Shown here: positions 13,671-24,850 of the stretch, one piece after another
How the letters are laid out: the number at the start of each line of letters is the position of its first letter
How positions within the stretch are numbered: the first letter of the stretch is position 1
Source of the DNA: Bicyclus anynana
Taxonomy: Eukaryota > Arthropoda > Insecta > Lepidoptera > Nymphalidae
Direction of reading: 5' to 3'
DNA length: 64,000 bases
Assembly: GCF_947172395.1 (NCBI RefSeq)
Contig: NC_069092.1
Span: 6,431,418-6,495,417, forward strand
Position numbers and translations under genes: made by a program
The notes under the pieces: model-generated
Told to the model about the DNA's origin: nothing
The model's database searches: none
Seen by the model: only the letters and a program-made list of their open reading frames with translations

Positions 13671-13739
13671 ATAAGCAGAAGAAACAGAACAGAAGAAAAA
13701 GAAACAGAAGAAGAGCAGAAGAAGCAGAAGAAAGAAGCA
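13671..13739 (+). repeat. Purine-rich GAAGCA/AGAA microsatellite
   Basis: About 70 nt that are almost pure A/G with scattered C, in imperfect AGAAGCAGAAGA units. It starts about 30 bp after an RTE fragment and may have grown from a retroelement tail. Confidence 0.7.
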
Positions 13740-14034
13740 TAATTCTACTTAAGTAAGTATATCTTTTTCTTTTCTTACTCAAAATCATAAAAAGCTTAAA
13801 CTTATCGAAGCTACATAACTATTTTACCTGCAAGCGTACCAACTCGTAGATACCCAAGTGGTCAGTTAGGTAATATGCATTTGAATAGGTACTATTTAAA
13901 AAAGTGCATTTTAGTGTACGTACCTATTTAAGCAAGTACTTTTGTAATAGTGTCACTGTGTGCAGACTCACATCACACAATAATATTACGCATTCCATCG
14001 ATGTGTGCGTAAAGCATCTTAGTTTTGCCATTCG

Positions 14035-14049
14035 TCACTAGATGGCGCT
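14035..14049 (+). promoter_or_regulatory. CTCF-like motif (14/15)
   Basis: TCACTAGATGGCGCT matches the consensus CCASYAGRKGGCRSY at all but the first base. In Drosophila, CTCF binds boundary elements of the bithorax complex. Here the evidence is motif only. Confidence 0.45.
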
Positions 14050-14949
14050 ACTAGAAGCTACCGATATGAAATTATTATTTTATTCTTCATTATTATTAAA
14101 AATGTATTTTTAATATTTCCTTTCCACTACTAAGTAAGTAAAATAAAAAATAATTTTGAATAATAATATATAATTACTAACTAAGTTTTATTTATTTCCA
14201 ATTTTCATTTATGTTCCAGATAATATAATGAAAATTATTAATTACTTAATATAATCTAACAAAATGTTTTTTTTAAATGAATAATTTTGTTATGAAATAC
14301 ATCTAGAAATTAAAAATAAAACAATTTAATTTTTACATAGTTGGATAAGCAAGTGCTGCCGATTGTTGTGATAATATTTGGAACTAAACCATTACATCTC
14401 GAAGTATACAGCTAAAAGCCTTCAAGTTTATTACAATGTTATAAAACTTATTGCAAACACATAAGAATCTTATTAGCTTGTATTTTACTAGACTTAGGGC
14501 GTTTGATTTTCTTATACAAATTTAATGTGTTACATTCCTTTTCCGGTTTAGTGAATTGTTTTCGCGCCAACGGCGTCCAAGGTAAGATACAAGGAAAGTT
14601 TTTTCTTTGGAACCCCTATAATTTTAACTGATTTAAAAAAGCGAGGGTTTTGTTTTTCACTTAAATGTAGTAGGTACCTAACGACGAATTTCGTTAAAAC
14701 AATTTATCCCATTTACTTATTTATGTTTAAAAAATATAATAAGCTTGTAGAGAAGGTTCGTAGAGTTTTCATATTTTAAGTTTTGGTTTCATATTTTTGT
14801 TGTATTCATAACGATTTTTTGATATATTCATTCGATAGAGTTTTTACTGCACTACAAAACTGTGTTTTTTTTAGGACAACTTAATTTTTCATTACTTTTC
14901 TAGCTTCAAACTAGCGAGCCAGGGGACAAAAATCAGCATTTTCAACAAC

Positions 14950-15905
14950 AGCTTTTCTTCACTTTTCATTGATGTCTAAAAGCTATCGAAGTCGCTTATG
15001 ACATATGCAACGCGTATGGAGATGCTCTTAGGCTTGTCTACTGTACAAAGATTGTTTGCTAAGTTCAAAATTATACCTCGAAGACACGCCCCGAAACGAC
15101 CTGTGCAATTTGATGATCGACTCAAGGCACTTTTGAAGGAAGAGGGTTGCCAAAAAACCCGTGAATTAGCCGAAAAAATGGACTGCAAAGTAATGACGAT
15201 ATCCTTATCCTTCCTTATCCTTCAATCAACTGGATTTACCAAAATCTCGCAGCTTTGGTGCCTCACGAGCTTACTGAAATAAACAAACAATATCATCTTC
15301 AAATTGTGGTTCAATATCTCGCCCGCCACCGATCAAAATATAATAAGCAGCGCTTTTTGTAACGAATCATCACGGGTGATAAGAAATGGTGCCTGCACAG
15401 TAGTATGAAGCATAGAAAGCAGTAGATATCTTCAGGAGATACGCCAATGCCAAGAGTCAAGCAGGATCTATATCCAAAAAAGGGCATGACCGACGTTTGG
15501 TGGGACTGGAAAGGCGTCGTGCATTGGAAAATGCTCAAAAAGAACGCCACGGTCAAAAAGGCCATCCTTGCACCAGCTACAATACATGAATGAGGCTATC
15601 CGACTGAAAAGACCCGATCGACTAGGCCAAGTCATTCTGCTTGCGCCAACGTCAGGCCAAATATTGCACAAATTGTCAAACTGCACTCCAAGAGCTTGAA
15701 TAGAAAATTTTTCAGCATCCGCCGTACTCTCCGGACTTTGCGTGAATCGATTATCATTCTTTCCGCTCCATGTCGAACCAAATTAGGGGCGTTACTTTCG
15801 ACAACGAAGAGGACCTCGAAAAATAGTTCTCAAAAAATTTGTTGAGAGGTGAGAGGAGATCGTAAACAGCATCGGGGAATACGAGTACATCGTTGGTTAA
15901 TATAT
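14950..15905 (+). pseudogene. mariner transposase relic (Tc1/mariner)
   Basis: The plus strand reads through a broken mariner transposase. In order: AIEVAYDICNAYGDAL near 14975-15030, VQRLFAKFK and RPVQFDDRLKALLKEE to about 15150, RELAEKMDCK, VPHELTEINKQ near 15260, YLARHRSK, the catalytic ITGDKKW near 15370, VWWDWKGVVHW near 15500, YSPDFA then IDYH near 15730, and a GEY-containing C-terminus near 15875. Frameshifts and stops separate these blocks. The first and third catalytic aspartates survive, but the HDN motif carrying the second is lost. TGA and TAA codons interrupt the catalytic region. Terminal inverted repeats are not clear. It is a dead copy. Confidence 0.85.
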
Positions 15906-16204
15906 TGTAATAAATTATTGTTTTTTGTTCTGATGAATCTTAGGTATTTCATTTCTTTAATGGAATATTTATTTATCTCTAGTCGACTGATTTTCTAAAA
16001 ATAGTTTGGCCCGTAACACCTATTCATATTTGGGACAGAGACTAATTAGATATGAACTATTTGCTCATGATAGATATTTCTTAGAAAATCCCTTAGTAGG
16101 TAATATTTTATAAATTAGGGACGTGAACAAAAAGAAACACAAAAAATACGAAATACCATCGTGTTTCAATATAATAGATACCTACGTATAAAGCATCAAC
16201 ACTT

Positions 16205-16520
16205 ATACTTATATTATACCTATGCGAAAGTAAGTATGTCTGTCTGTTACCTATTTAGGGCTAAACCGCTAAACTCACCAAAATTAATTTTGATATAACG
16301 ATAAATGAGAATATAAATAGGCCTTTGTCCCTAAAATAAAAAGGAACGGCGATGAGAATGAAGAGAGAATGTATAGAAAATCCTTAATTTTTCAAGTTAA
16401 TGTTATAAAAAATTTGACATAATTCATCAAATAGTTATAAAGTGTAATGTGATTCAAGAATTTATAAAACTGAATCCCTATAAGGGTTGAAAGTAACCCT
16501 TAAAGATTAATAGAAGTTAA
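16205..16520 (+). repeat. Helitron-like non-autonomous element, 3'-degraded
   Basis: Head signature TATTATACCTATGCGAAAGT, TGTCTGTCTGTTACC and GCTAAACCGCTAAACTCA, as in the fuller copy at 41513-41844. The 3' GCTAGT end is not found. Confidence 0.5.
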
Positions 16521-17055
16521 AAATGACAAAGAATAGAAATCACCTATTTTTCAAGTTATATATTTTGTGAAAATGAACAATCGATTACATATAAAACGCC
16601 TTAGACACAGGTGCTGTGATGTGAGTTTGCAAAAATTCGCATTCTGTTTAAAGTTTTGGAAAAGCATTCAGATTACGGTTCTGATTAAAGTATGATCTGA
16701 TTATTCAATCTTGATCAAATTGAATAAAGTAACTAACTAGGTATTACATGGATCTCACAACTTTTTACGCTATAACAGATGCGAAAATTGGTATATTTTA
16801 CAAGTGTTGTTTTTGATGGCGTAAAATTTGCACGGAATAATGTATACAAGAATTTTCTAATAAGAAGCACCTAGACCTCTTAGGTACTCGTATACTTATT
16901 ATTATTCTAATTATTTAAAGTTACGATGATGGTCCTGTGTTCCTATGTTTTTCTTCAAAGATATTAGTAGCTAGGTAACCAGAATTTGTGAACTCAGTAG
17001 TTGGTAGGTTATTCAAACTTTAACTTATTCAAAGTCAAACTCCAAATTTAATTAG

Positions 17056-17165
17056 GCTTACTTTACAAGCACTTTAGAAACTTCAGGTAATATTATTAGA
17101 TACTGATGATATTAATTAGTAGGAAACTTGAAAAATAAAGTTACGAGGGTTCCAAAGCAGAAGTC
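17056..17165 (+). repeat. Dispersed repeat, TTACAAGCACTTTTGAAAC family, copy 2
   Basis: Longest copy of the family: GGCTTACTTTACAAGCACTT, a run with TACTGATGATATTAATTAG, then GGAAACTTGAAAAATAAAGT and ACGAGGGTTCC. It lies directly upstream of the R1-type LINE insertion. Confidence 0.5.
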
Positions 17166-17195
17166 CACAACAAACTCAGCCATTGTATTATGCCA

Positions 17196-17211
17196 GCCTT
17201 ATTGGAAAGTA
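17196..17211 (+). repeat. Target-site duplication, left copy
   Basis: GCCTTATTGGAAAGTA, identical to 17922-17937 on the other side of the LINE insertion. Confidence 0.85.
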
Positions 17212-17921
17212 GATGGAAAGAAGACCTCGAGTCCCCGGTGGCTGGCGTCTGGACGGTGGAAGGTCTCCAACCCCACCTTGAGCGGTGGCTGCAACGGCGC
17301 CATGGCGCACTGTCGTACCGTCTCGTGCAAGTACTTACAGGACACGGCTGTTTCGGTCGGTATTTGCACAAGATCGCTAGGAGGGAAATCTCGCCGGTCT
17401 GCCACGAGTGTGGTGCGCCAGAGGACACGGCGCATCACACTCTTGCGGACTGTGTGTCATGGGCATCGCAAAGGCACTCACTTGAGTCTTTTCTTCAGGG
17501 AGACTTCTCGCTGTCGAGCGTTGTCCAGTACATGCTAGACAGCGAAGAAGGGTGATCTCACGTTGCCTCCTTTTGTGAGACCATCATCGGCTTAAAAGAG
17601 GCAGCGGAGCAGCAGAGAGAACGGGCGCCTGATGCTGACCCACTACGCAGAAGAAGAACGGGTGATAGAAGGCGTCGTTATGCGCATCTTCTCCCACCCA
17701 TGTAGACACCAGTGAGTACAACGACGAGCGCGTCGGGATGTAAAAGTGCATGCATCTCGCGATCCTTTTACATCCCAATAGGACGCAGGTGGCCCCGCTG
17801 GGTTTTAGTGGGTATTCTGGTTTGCAGCGAGTCCCATATACCCGGCCGCAGACTGCACCACTCTGCTTGTGCAGCCTCCGGACGGGATGCGTAAACGCAT
17901 TTCCCAGCGACAAAAAAAAAA
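17212..17921 (+). mobile_element. 5'-truncated R1-clade LINE with target-site duplication
   Basis: A 710-bp insertion flanked by a perfect 16-bp duplication, GCCTTATTGGAAAGTA, at 17196-17211 and 17922-17937, and ending in an A-run (17912-17921). It is markedly more GC-rich than the flanks. It carries the C-terminal end of an R1-type ORF2: LTGHGCFGRYLHKIARRE, then a cysteine-histidine cluster (CHECGAPEDTAHHTLADC). One TGA at 17553-17555 interrupts the frame. The same frame then continues through RRRRTGDRRRRYAHLLPP to a TAG at 17703-17705, followed by about 200 bp of 3' UTR. R1 itself inserts in rDNA; this copy sits in ordinary DNA, so it belongs to a less site-specific relative or is an off-target insertion. 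Confidence 0.85.
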
Positions 17922-17937
17922 GCCTTATTGGAAAGTA
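17922..17937 (+). repeat. Target-site duplication, right copy
   Basis: Second copy of the 16-bp duplication, directly after the A-run of the LINE. Confidence 0.85.
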
Positions 17938-18257
17938 CACCCATTTGCTCAGAGTACATACATATTATCTACATTAATCCGTGCCTCTAACGACTAATAG
18001 TCTTTACACAGTAATAAAATATAAGACTTGTAGTAGAATAATCAATGGTTGCAAATCGTCCGTGTGTAGTGTCCTTCAGTTTTAACTGTACATTTTTTTA
18101 TGATTTTTATTAAAATTTCGATTAGATGAAAAACTGAAAGTCTGTAGTGCCTTTTACATAAGTTAAGTTTCTTATTAGGTAGGTACACGCTTACATAAAT
18201 ATTTATAGCAAGCAAAACCAATAGGACTCGCGTAGCATTTTTATCTCTGCTTTATTT

Positions 18258-18300
18258 TTAACAGACTTCAAAAAAGGAGGAGGTTCTCATTTCTGCCGCG
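18258..18300 (+). repeat. Dispersed repeat fragment, GGAGGAGGTTCT type
   Basis: Shorter copy of the block at 211-270 (AACAGACTTCA, then GGAGGAGGTTCT). Confidence 0.6.
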
Positions 18301-18699
18301 AATAATCGTCGAAATAATTCGGAAATATTATCGCCGGGACGCGGATGATGATGAAGTAGATTTTTTCAATTTTAGTTATTTGATTTCTACTTAGTATTGT
18401 GAATAGTTTCATCACGTCATTTATATACATCGTAAGTGTACCTATATATCCTAGTAACATTAATGGCAGCTTTTAATTAAAGAGTCATAGTTTTTTATTA
18501 AAATGCTATAATTTACAGCTTGGCGTGGGCGGGAGACATTACCCTGGCGTCGGGAGGAGACTTTACCCATTCTCCTATAATAGATAATATTTTTTTATTT
18601 TATTTCAGACAGTTCTCCAAAGAAACATCTAGGAACAAAAATAATTTAGATTTGTCTGTAATAATTAAGTATATTATATAATACACTTAATTATATATA

Positions 18700-18912
18700 A
18701 ATGTGTAAGTTTGTGTGTAAGTGAATATGTTTGTTCCTCCATTGTGCAGCGGCTATTAAAGCGATTTGGCTGAAATTTGGAATGAGAATAGATTTTGTTT
18801 GACTCTGGATTAACACATAGGTAACACATTAGTACTATTTATCCCGGAAAAAATCATGGTTCCCGCGGGATTTGTGAAAAGCTGAATTCCACGCGGACGA
18901 AGTCGCAGGCGG
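18700..18912 (+). repeat. Helitron-like element nested in the DNA transposon
   Basis: Contains GCGATTTGGCTGAAATTTGG, TTTATCCCGGAAAAAATCA and CACGCGGACGAAGTCGCAGG, the 3' signature of this family. Confidence 0.6.
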
Positions 18913-18926
18913 AAATGGAATAAAAT

Positions 18927-19342
18927 GGAAATGCTTTAGTTGCCATTGATAAAGGAAAGTCTGTTAGAGGTGTTAATATGAAATATGGAATAGATCAAAA
19001 TACTTTGCGAAATTATTTTGTCCGAAGAATCTAAACAAGCATTATAATATTACACAGTCGGCAGAGGTAGCTTCTTCAAAGATACGACAACAGAAAATTT
19101 TGATTCAGGACAAAAACCAAAAATAGTTTTACAACAGATGATTCGTCCATTTCCTAATTCGAAAAATTTTTCGTCGTAATATACAGCCCGGAAAAATTAG
19201 TGGTGATGGTTATACAGCGAAAAATAAGAAAAATAAAAAAAAAACAAAAAGCTAAAGCATTCAAAAAGCTAAGACAGTGAAACCTTTGACGAAGAACCCA
19301 AGAATGATGATAGCTCTGATAGTCCATGGGATGAAGTGCCAC
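18927..19342 (+). pseudogene. Transposase relic with Pipsqueak-type helix-turn-helix
   Basis: A frame reads ALVAIDKGKSVRGV and then KYGIDQNTLRNY, the pattern of an HTH_psq DNA-binding domain as found in pogo/Tigger-like transposases, before a stop near 19033. Downstream, another frame gives an acidic stretch (DEEPKNDDSSDSPWDEV, about 19285-19338) like the acidic tails of such proteins. The central catalytic domain is missing or unreadable, so it cannot be active. Confidence 0.4.
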
Positions 19343-19834
19343 ATGTAATTTATTTATTTGTTATTCTTCAAAATACTTATAGAGAATTAGTTTATTTCAA
19401 TTGTAGAGAAGACACAGTTATGGAGGAAGGAATGTTAGAAGACCTAATGTAATTCCTCACATATAAGAGAGTGTTAGTAGTTCCTCTAATATAAGTATAG
19501 TAATTCTTCATGTTCTCATTTACTACATTATAGCATGTGCCATATTTTTATGATTAAATTTACTATAGAATTACAATTTATAAATATTAATTTTCTGTTT
19601 CAAGCTCCCTACTAAAGGGGTAAAGTCTCCCACCCAAGTGGGAGATTTTAGCCGAATGTCATTTAGATAAAAATCCTTAGTTACCTACTCATAAATTTTT
19701 ATTGAACTTTCTTAGGAGAAAATAAATAATGCAGCTTAATTTTCAATTTATAGAAAATGGTGATTTGTAAATATAGAAAGATTTATGATTATTTTAGTAG
19801 ACGGTGGGTATACTCTCCCGGACTCCCCCTATGT

Positions 19835-20086
19835 GTTATTGTATGTATGTAACGCGATTACTCGAAAGCCCCTGAACATTTTATACATACCAAACTTGAT
19901 TACAAAATTACAGATTTGATTGTTTGTTTGTTTGCATTGAAAATGCTTACTACGTACTTCACTGATTTAAAAAATTCTTTCACTTTTGGAAAGCTACACT
20001 ATCCCCGACTGTTATAGGCTATATTTTATCCCCATATGCCTACGGGAACGGGAACCACACAGGTATACCGCACGGCGTCTGCTAGT
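19835..20086 (+). repeat. Helitron-like non-autonomous element
   Basis: Contains ATAGGCTATATTTTATCCCC, ACGGGAACGGGAACCAC and the end GCGTCTGCTAGT, shared with 33438-33640 and 63448-63612. Confidence 0.6.
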
Positions 20087-20164
20087 GTATTTATATCGTG
20101 AGTTCGTTTTTTGCAAACATCTTACTAATTGATATAATAACAATTATTTAACTAACTTTTTTTG

Positions 20165-20470
20165 CTAATATCCTGGTTCGAGTCCTGAGTCGGGCTATTG
20201 TAATATTGAGCTCTTATTTCTCCTAAATAATTGTTAAACATTCTCAGCTCAGAGTCGGAAAATTGGTGGTGGTGAAAAGTGATGGAGGAGCATGTTCCCG
20301 GCCATTATCTAACATCTGGTGGTCGTTGAGGAATTTAGCATTATTACCCTAAGTCCGCCAGCCCGCATTAGAGCAGCGTGGTGGGTCTAAGTTCCATATT
20401 CTCTCCCCCACGAGTACAAGGAGGGATGCGTAGCCCTAGGTATAGTGGGATGACGAAGACGATGATGATG
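20165..20470 (+). repeat. SINE family C
   Basis: The head has a box-B-like GGTTCGAGTCCTGAGTC (20175-20191). The body includes AACATCTGGTGGTCG and GCAGCGTGGTGGGTCTAAGT, and it ends in a GATGATGATGG tail. Related minus-strand copies are at 35045-35310 and 35868-35906. Confidence 0.65.
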
Positions 20471-20944
20471 GTGAAAAAAATTATCGAGATTTTTCAATTG
20501 GTTATAGATATATAATATTGATAACAATGAAACATTTTTTTTCTTACATTGAAAGCGCGATAAACCAATAAATTAACAAATATTTTTCCTTTGAAAATTA
20601 TTCTTAAAATGCTTCAAAGTATAAGTACAATTGCAATTGCACGTTGTAGAGTCAACATCTCCTGAGGATGCTCCGGTTTCGGGGTGAAACGTACGTAGAG
20701 AGTATTTTGTCGGACCTGGGTGACGTTGTCGCATGGGTTCGCCGAATTTTCGCGGATGATAGCAAAATAAATAAATCATTATATAATCATGATGAACTTC
20801 CGCAAAGTAACGCCTGCTTCTATCCAATACTATGAGGAGTATACTTGATAAATGTCCAGGGTTCAAGCCTGGATTTTACATTTTCTAAATAGGCTCAGGT
20901 TTAGTCCGATTATAGGCTTGGGGTCTGGCTTCTCTTATTCCCTG

Positions 20945-21219
20945 TGTGTTGTGGATATGACCTCTGCCTCCGATTCCGGAGGTTGTGGGTTCAAATCCGG
21001 TCCGGGCATACACCTCCAACTTATCAGTTGTGTGTATTTTCATATCACGTGTCTCAAACGCATACCAGAGAATTTTCTTAAATCTCTGCGTGTGTGAAGT
21101 CCGCCAATCCGCATTGTGCCAGCGTGATGGACTATTGGCCTAACACCTCTCATTCTGAGAGGAGATTTGAGCTCAGCAGTGAGTCGAATATGGGTTGATA
21201 ATGATGATAATGATGAGAT
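20945..21219 (+). repeat. SINE family A, nearly complete
   Basis: Starts just inside the tRNA-like head (GTGGATATGACCTCTGCC), has the box-B region GGTTCAAATCCGG, the body TACCAGAGAATTTTCTTAA, and a (TGATGA)n tail. Box B has one change from the GGTTCGAATCC of other copies. Confidence 0.8.
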
Positions 21220-21402
21220 GCACAGACGTATTTCCAAGTGTTTCTAGTATAATATCGCGTAGAAACCAATAGGTAGGTACTATTTCGAAGTTGACGTGCC
21301 AAAACTTAATCCTTACTTATCATCATCAGACACACAAATATTTATAAACCCATGTCCAAGCAAGTATGAACCCTATTATGAACATTAGCTTGATTGTGAG
21401 TA

Positions 21403-22396
21403 GGGGAAAGTGGGGTTATTGGGAACACCTAAATAGAAACGTTCGGTAATGTCATTATTAACTTTGCAACTGTAATTCACTGTAGGGTAGTGAATAAATA
21501 GAAACCATACCATAGAAACATTTTTAGTTTAACATGATATTTTCATTCAATCATATACTTTCACGAATTAACACACACACAAGTCGGGCGCAAACTGGCC
21601 CCATTTGTGAACAATAGTGTACAATAATCAAACTAGATTTAAATTTTTAAATTATTACAATAAATCTCACTTTTAATTCCATGTATTTTTAATCTTTTTA
21701 CAGTTAATACAGGTCAATAAAAGCAGATTTTGATGCCAAGTATGCTAACATAATTTTTTAAATTAAATCATTATGGCAATTAATACAATATTATTCATTG
21801 ACAAGTTGGCTGATAGGTTCAATCGTAACTAAAACTATTATCCGTGCTTATTATGATGCCTAAAGTTGTATACGTATAAAAGTTGTATACCTATTAATAA
21901 CTATTTAGCAATCAAGCAACAGTAAAAAACAGCTGGTTAGTAACAATTTCTGTTGACCTCGTTATTGATACTATTATATTTTATAATGATATATAATTAT
22001 ATCGATACTATTATATTGATAGTTGTTCAAAAATTGTTAGTAACCAGCTGTGTTTTTTGTTAATACTCACGGAAAATTAACTTGATAGTAATCAATTGTA
22101 AAAATGCTCTCGGATCATGGTCTAAACATTTATAACAATGTAAAAGTTTGACGTTTGCATTAAACGTAAAAATTACCCGACAAATTATATGTCACGTTTA
22201 TCACGATAGCATAGCTCTGTCTTATTTTTGGGTATGAAGATGAATTGTGTCATTTGATGCCTCCGTCGTGCACGTTACAGAGAAGTGCAGTGGAAAGTAT
22301 TATTATTTACATAAGGCATTTACATTAGGCGAAATAAATACTTTTTTAGGCACTATTCAAAAATTCCTCTTTGCTCTCAATTACCCCACGCTCCCC
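21403..22396. mobile_element. Non-autonomous TA-flanked DNA transposon (about 1 kb)
   Basis: The left end GGGGAAAGTGGGGTTATTG and the inverted right end CAATTACCCCACGCTCCCC pair with three mismatches. Both are flanked by TA, the target duplication of the Tc1/mariner superfamily. No transposase frame is visible inside, but a further long inverted repeat (21919-22060) is. Best read as a deletion-derivative or MITE-like element. Confidence 0.6.
21919..22060. repeat. Imperfect inverted repeat inside the TA-flanked element
   Basis: The left arm carries ACAGCTGGTTAGTAACAATT and the right arm carries AATTGTTAGTAACCAGCTGT, with one mismatch over 20 bp and a spacer of about 70-75 nt. The spacer itself has a repeated GATACTATTATATT block. 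It could fold as a long hairpin. Confidence 0.65.
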
Positions 22397-24199
22397 TACA
22401 TATTTCTTACCTAATTTGATAACACAGGCAGGTGATATTTATCTATGTATATATTTAATTATAAATTACTAAAACAAAAAAAAAACACAGGTATAAAATA
22501 TAAAAGAAAATTAAATATCAAAATAAATACTACCTATTGATAGCGATTCTACCATCGGTTCAAAAGGCAGGTTCTACTGAGAAGAGCTTGCCAGAAACTT
22601 TAGTTATCTAAAAGGTAGAACCTACTTATGTGATTTTTAGGGTTCCAAATTTATACGTATACTATACATACATAATTTATATTTAGTTACGCACAATACA
22701 TACCTAATTAAAATTAATTAAAGCAAAGAAAATACAAATTTCTTAGCAGGTAAAATAATAGCTGACATCGACTAATCAGTGCAACCAATATTAAAAATTA
22801 ATATTTAAAATTTAAACTAAAAACAAAACACAAACTACAGGTTTTACTCTATTATGTTATAATGCTATAAATGAACTGAAAATCCATTTTTGCCACGCCT
22901 TTTCCATCATGGTGGTAGTCTGGTAAGTATCACTAAACAAGCGGCTACATTCGACGTAAGTACATCTCTTTATCTCACACCAAACGAGATATCTATATAA
23001 AAATAACATGCATCTAACAGAGATAACCAAGAATCTAGAGCGAGATAGCTATATTTCCAGGTGCACTACACGAGGTTGAATGATTATTGTAGAGTTACCA
23101 CGATGTGAATCAATTGCATTGAAAGTGCAACCTTATCGCAAGCGCAAGTCGGTTGTATTTTGATTGTATGTAAATATTTAGCTGTCATTCTACATGAGGT
23201 GGTTAGAAGAGATAAGATATACATCGGATTGGTATGTTAGAATGAGAACGAATTAGAATGGTTTCCACAGACAGTTTCTCCTAGCTTGAATCCTTGAGAA
23301 GTATTCGATGTTTTTAATAGATGGCGTTACTAGTTCTAATATAGAGCTTTCAGGGAAGCTTTTAAAATTACCAATGGCCGTTATAAGTAGATTTCGGTTA
23401 CAAAGTAACGTGAAATTATATTATTACTATACATTATTATGACATATTATTTTTTATAAGGAAAAATTAACATTAGGATAAATTAGGTTCCTACTGCCAG
23501 CTAAACTGAAGTGTAAAATAGAAAAAGCTTAGGCATTATAGATGTATATTTTTCTGTGAGCATTTATTTTCAGATACCTATAGAGAATAAAATTAGAAAA
23601 AAATAATATAAAAAATTAGAATTAAATAAGAACTTGTGACATACATCGGTACATACCTATTTATGAAAGTGCATATATCTAGGTAAATAATCACTTAATA
23701 TAAAAAATATAGACAGATCCAGCTACCTATCAAGCAAACAAATACCTACTGTAGTCCCTAGCTAGTACCTACGCGCCTATAATATTTAAGGTTCTATCTA
23801 CCATTGATTGTTCGCGCAAGTTCGGCTTTTTACTTAGGTAACCTCCTTTGATTAGTATCGTCTACGTGATACTCAAGTTTATAGATAAATACCTAAGTAA
23901 GTAGGTATGTATATAGTCCGAGTAAAATAACTAGGTAGGTATATTTAACATAAAGTTAACTAACAATAGTTTAATATTTACACAGATCAGGTAACTTCAA
24001 TAATTTGTTTAGCACCAACATACCAACTTCATATTTTCATCATAAATATAGTACTAATTGTAAATTATTTATATTATTTACAAGCTGACGCACTAATCCT
24101 GAATGAACAATGAATTTTTTTCAGACCCTTTCAGTCACTTTTCTCAACTTTCACGACAGTTTTCGGTGATATAAGTAGAGTAAGTTGCGAGAACGATTA
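22397..24199. other. AT-rich intergenic DNA
   Basis: No gene. A weak CTCF-like motif lies at 23314-23328. The stretch at 23060-23160 is less AT-rich but has no recognisable element. Confidence 0.5.
23314..23328 (+). promoter_or_regulatory. Weak CTCF-like motif (11/15)
   Basis: TTAATAGATGGCGTT keeps the AGATGGCG core but misses several flanking positions of CCASYAGRKGGCRSY. It may be chance. Confidence 0.2.
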
Positions 24200-24850
24200 C
24201 GTTAATTCCTGTAATGTTAGATAAGTTTGCAACGGCTCTACACAGAGCGGTAAACAAAACTGTTATCGCTGATAAAATATTCAAATTTACTCACTGTTTT
24301 GGGTGGTTGGCGGCGTGGAAACGTCAAACTTGTCGGAAAACACATCGCGTGAGCGCGGATCGGCGGCGAGCGGCGGCGACCACGCGACTGCTGACAATCG
24401 CGCGATTTCCCGTCAAAAAACACATAGTTTCACACAAAAAACACCGTCGAATTTCGGTAAAAGTGCGGAGCGAGCCGAGATGTGTCGTCCGTGGCCGCGT
24501 TCGCATCTAAACGGCCCGAGTTTTATGTTAGATTACAGACGTAACTTTTATAGATCCTCGGTGCTATATAACGCGGTGGGCGGGTTCGTGCAACAGTAGC
24601 CCTTATGTGGCAATGTTAAAGAGTGTTTCGGCGTGCGAGCGACGTTGCACGGGTGTCATTAAATGTCGCGCGACGAGGGGCGAGGCGGGTGGAGGTGTGT
24701 GGGTAAAGTTTTGGGTATTGATTGAATATGAGACGGATTAGTCACTAATCATCAACAATTGGGTGTCGCCGACTTAATTGACGGAAGGGGAACGGACCCA
24801 CGCGGCGGTTGCGTAGGTAAAAATATTTTTCCAGATTTTTATCATGCGTA
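24200..24850. promoter_or_regulatory. CpG-rich island, candidate promoter/enhancer
   Basis: This segment is rich in CpG (CGGCGGCGAGCGGCGGCGA, GTCGCGCGACGAGG) in an AT-rich setting and has no repeat match elsewhere in the window. It holds a TATA-like TATATAA at 24565-24571 with an ACAGTA initiator-like site whose A lies 30 bp after the first T (24595), both on plus. Splice-donor-like GGTAAAG (24702-24708) and TAGGTAAAA (24813-24821) follow. No open frame in it resembles a protein. Candidate start of a non-coding RNA or a conserved regulatory module. Confidence 0.35.

Larger units (their letters stand above)
18530..19655. mobile_element. Degraded DNA transposon with inverted ends, possibly pogo-like
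   Basis: The left end carries GGAGGAGACTTTACCC (to 18568) and the right end carries the inverted form GGGTAAAGTCTCCC (19618-19631). Further GGGAG/CTCCC blocks at both ends make compound inverted termini. Between them are a transposase relic (18927-19342) and a nested Helitron-like piece (18700-18912). The pairing of the ends is seen in the sequence; the superfamily is inferred from the transposase relic. Confidence 0.5.

Noticed and set aside
17128..17538. Overlapping alternative frames on both strands across the R1 LINE
   Set aside because: They are shadows of the R1 ORF2 frame, which alone shows the conserved cysteine-histidine cluster.
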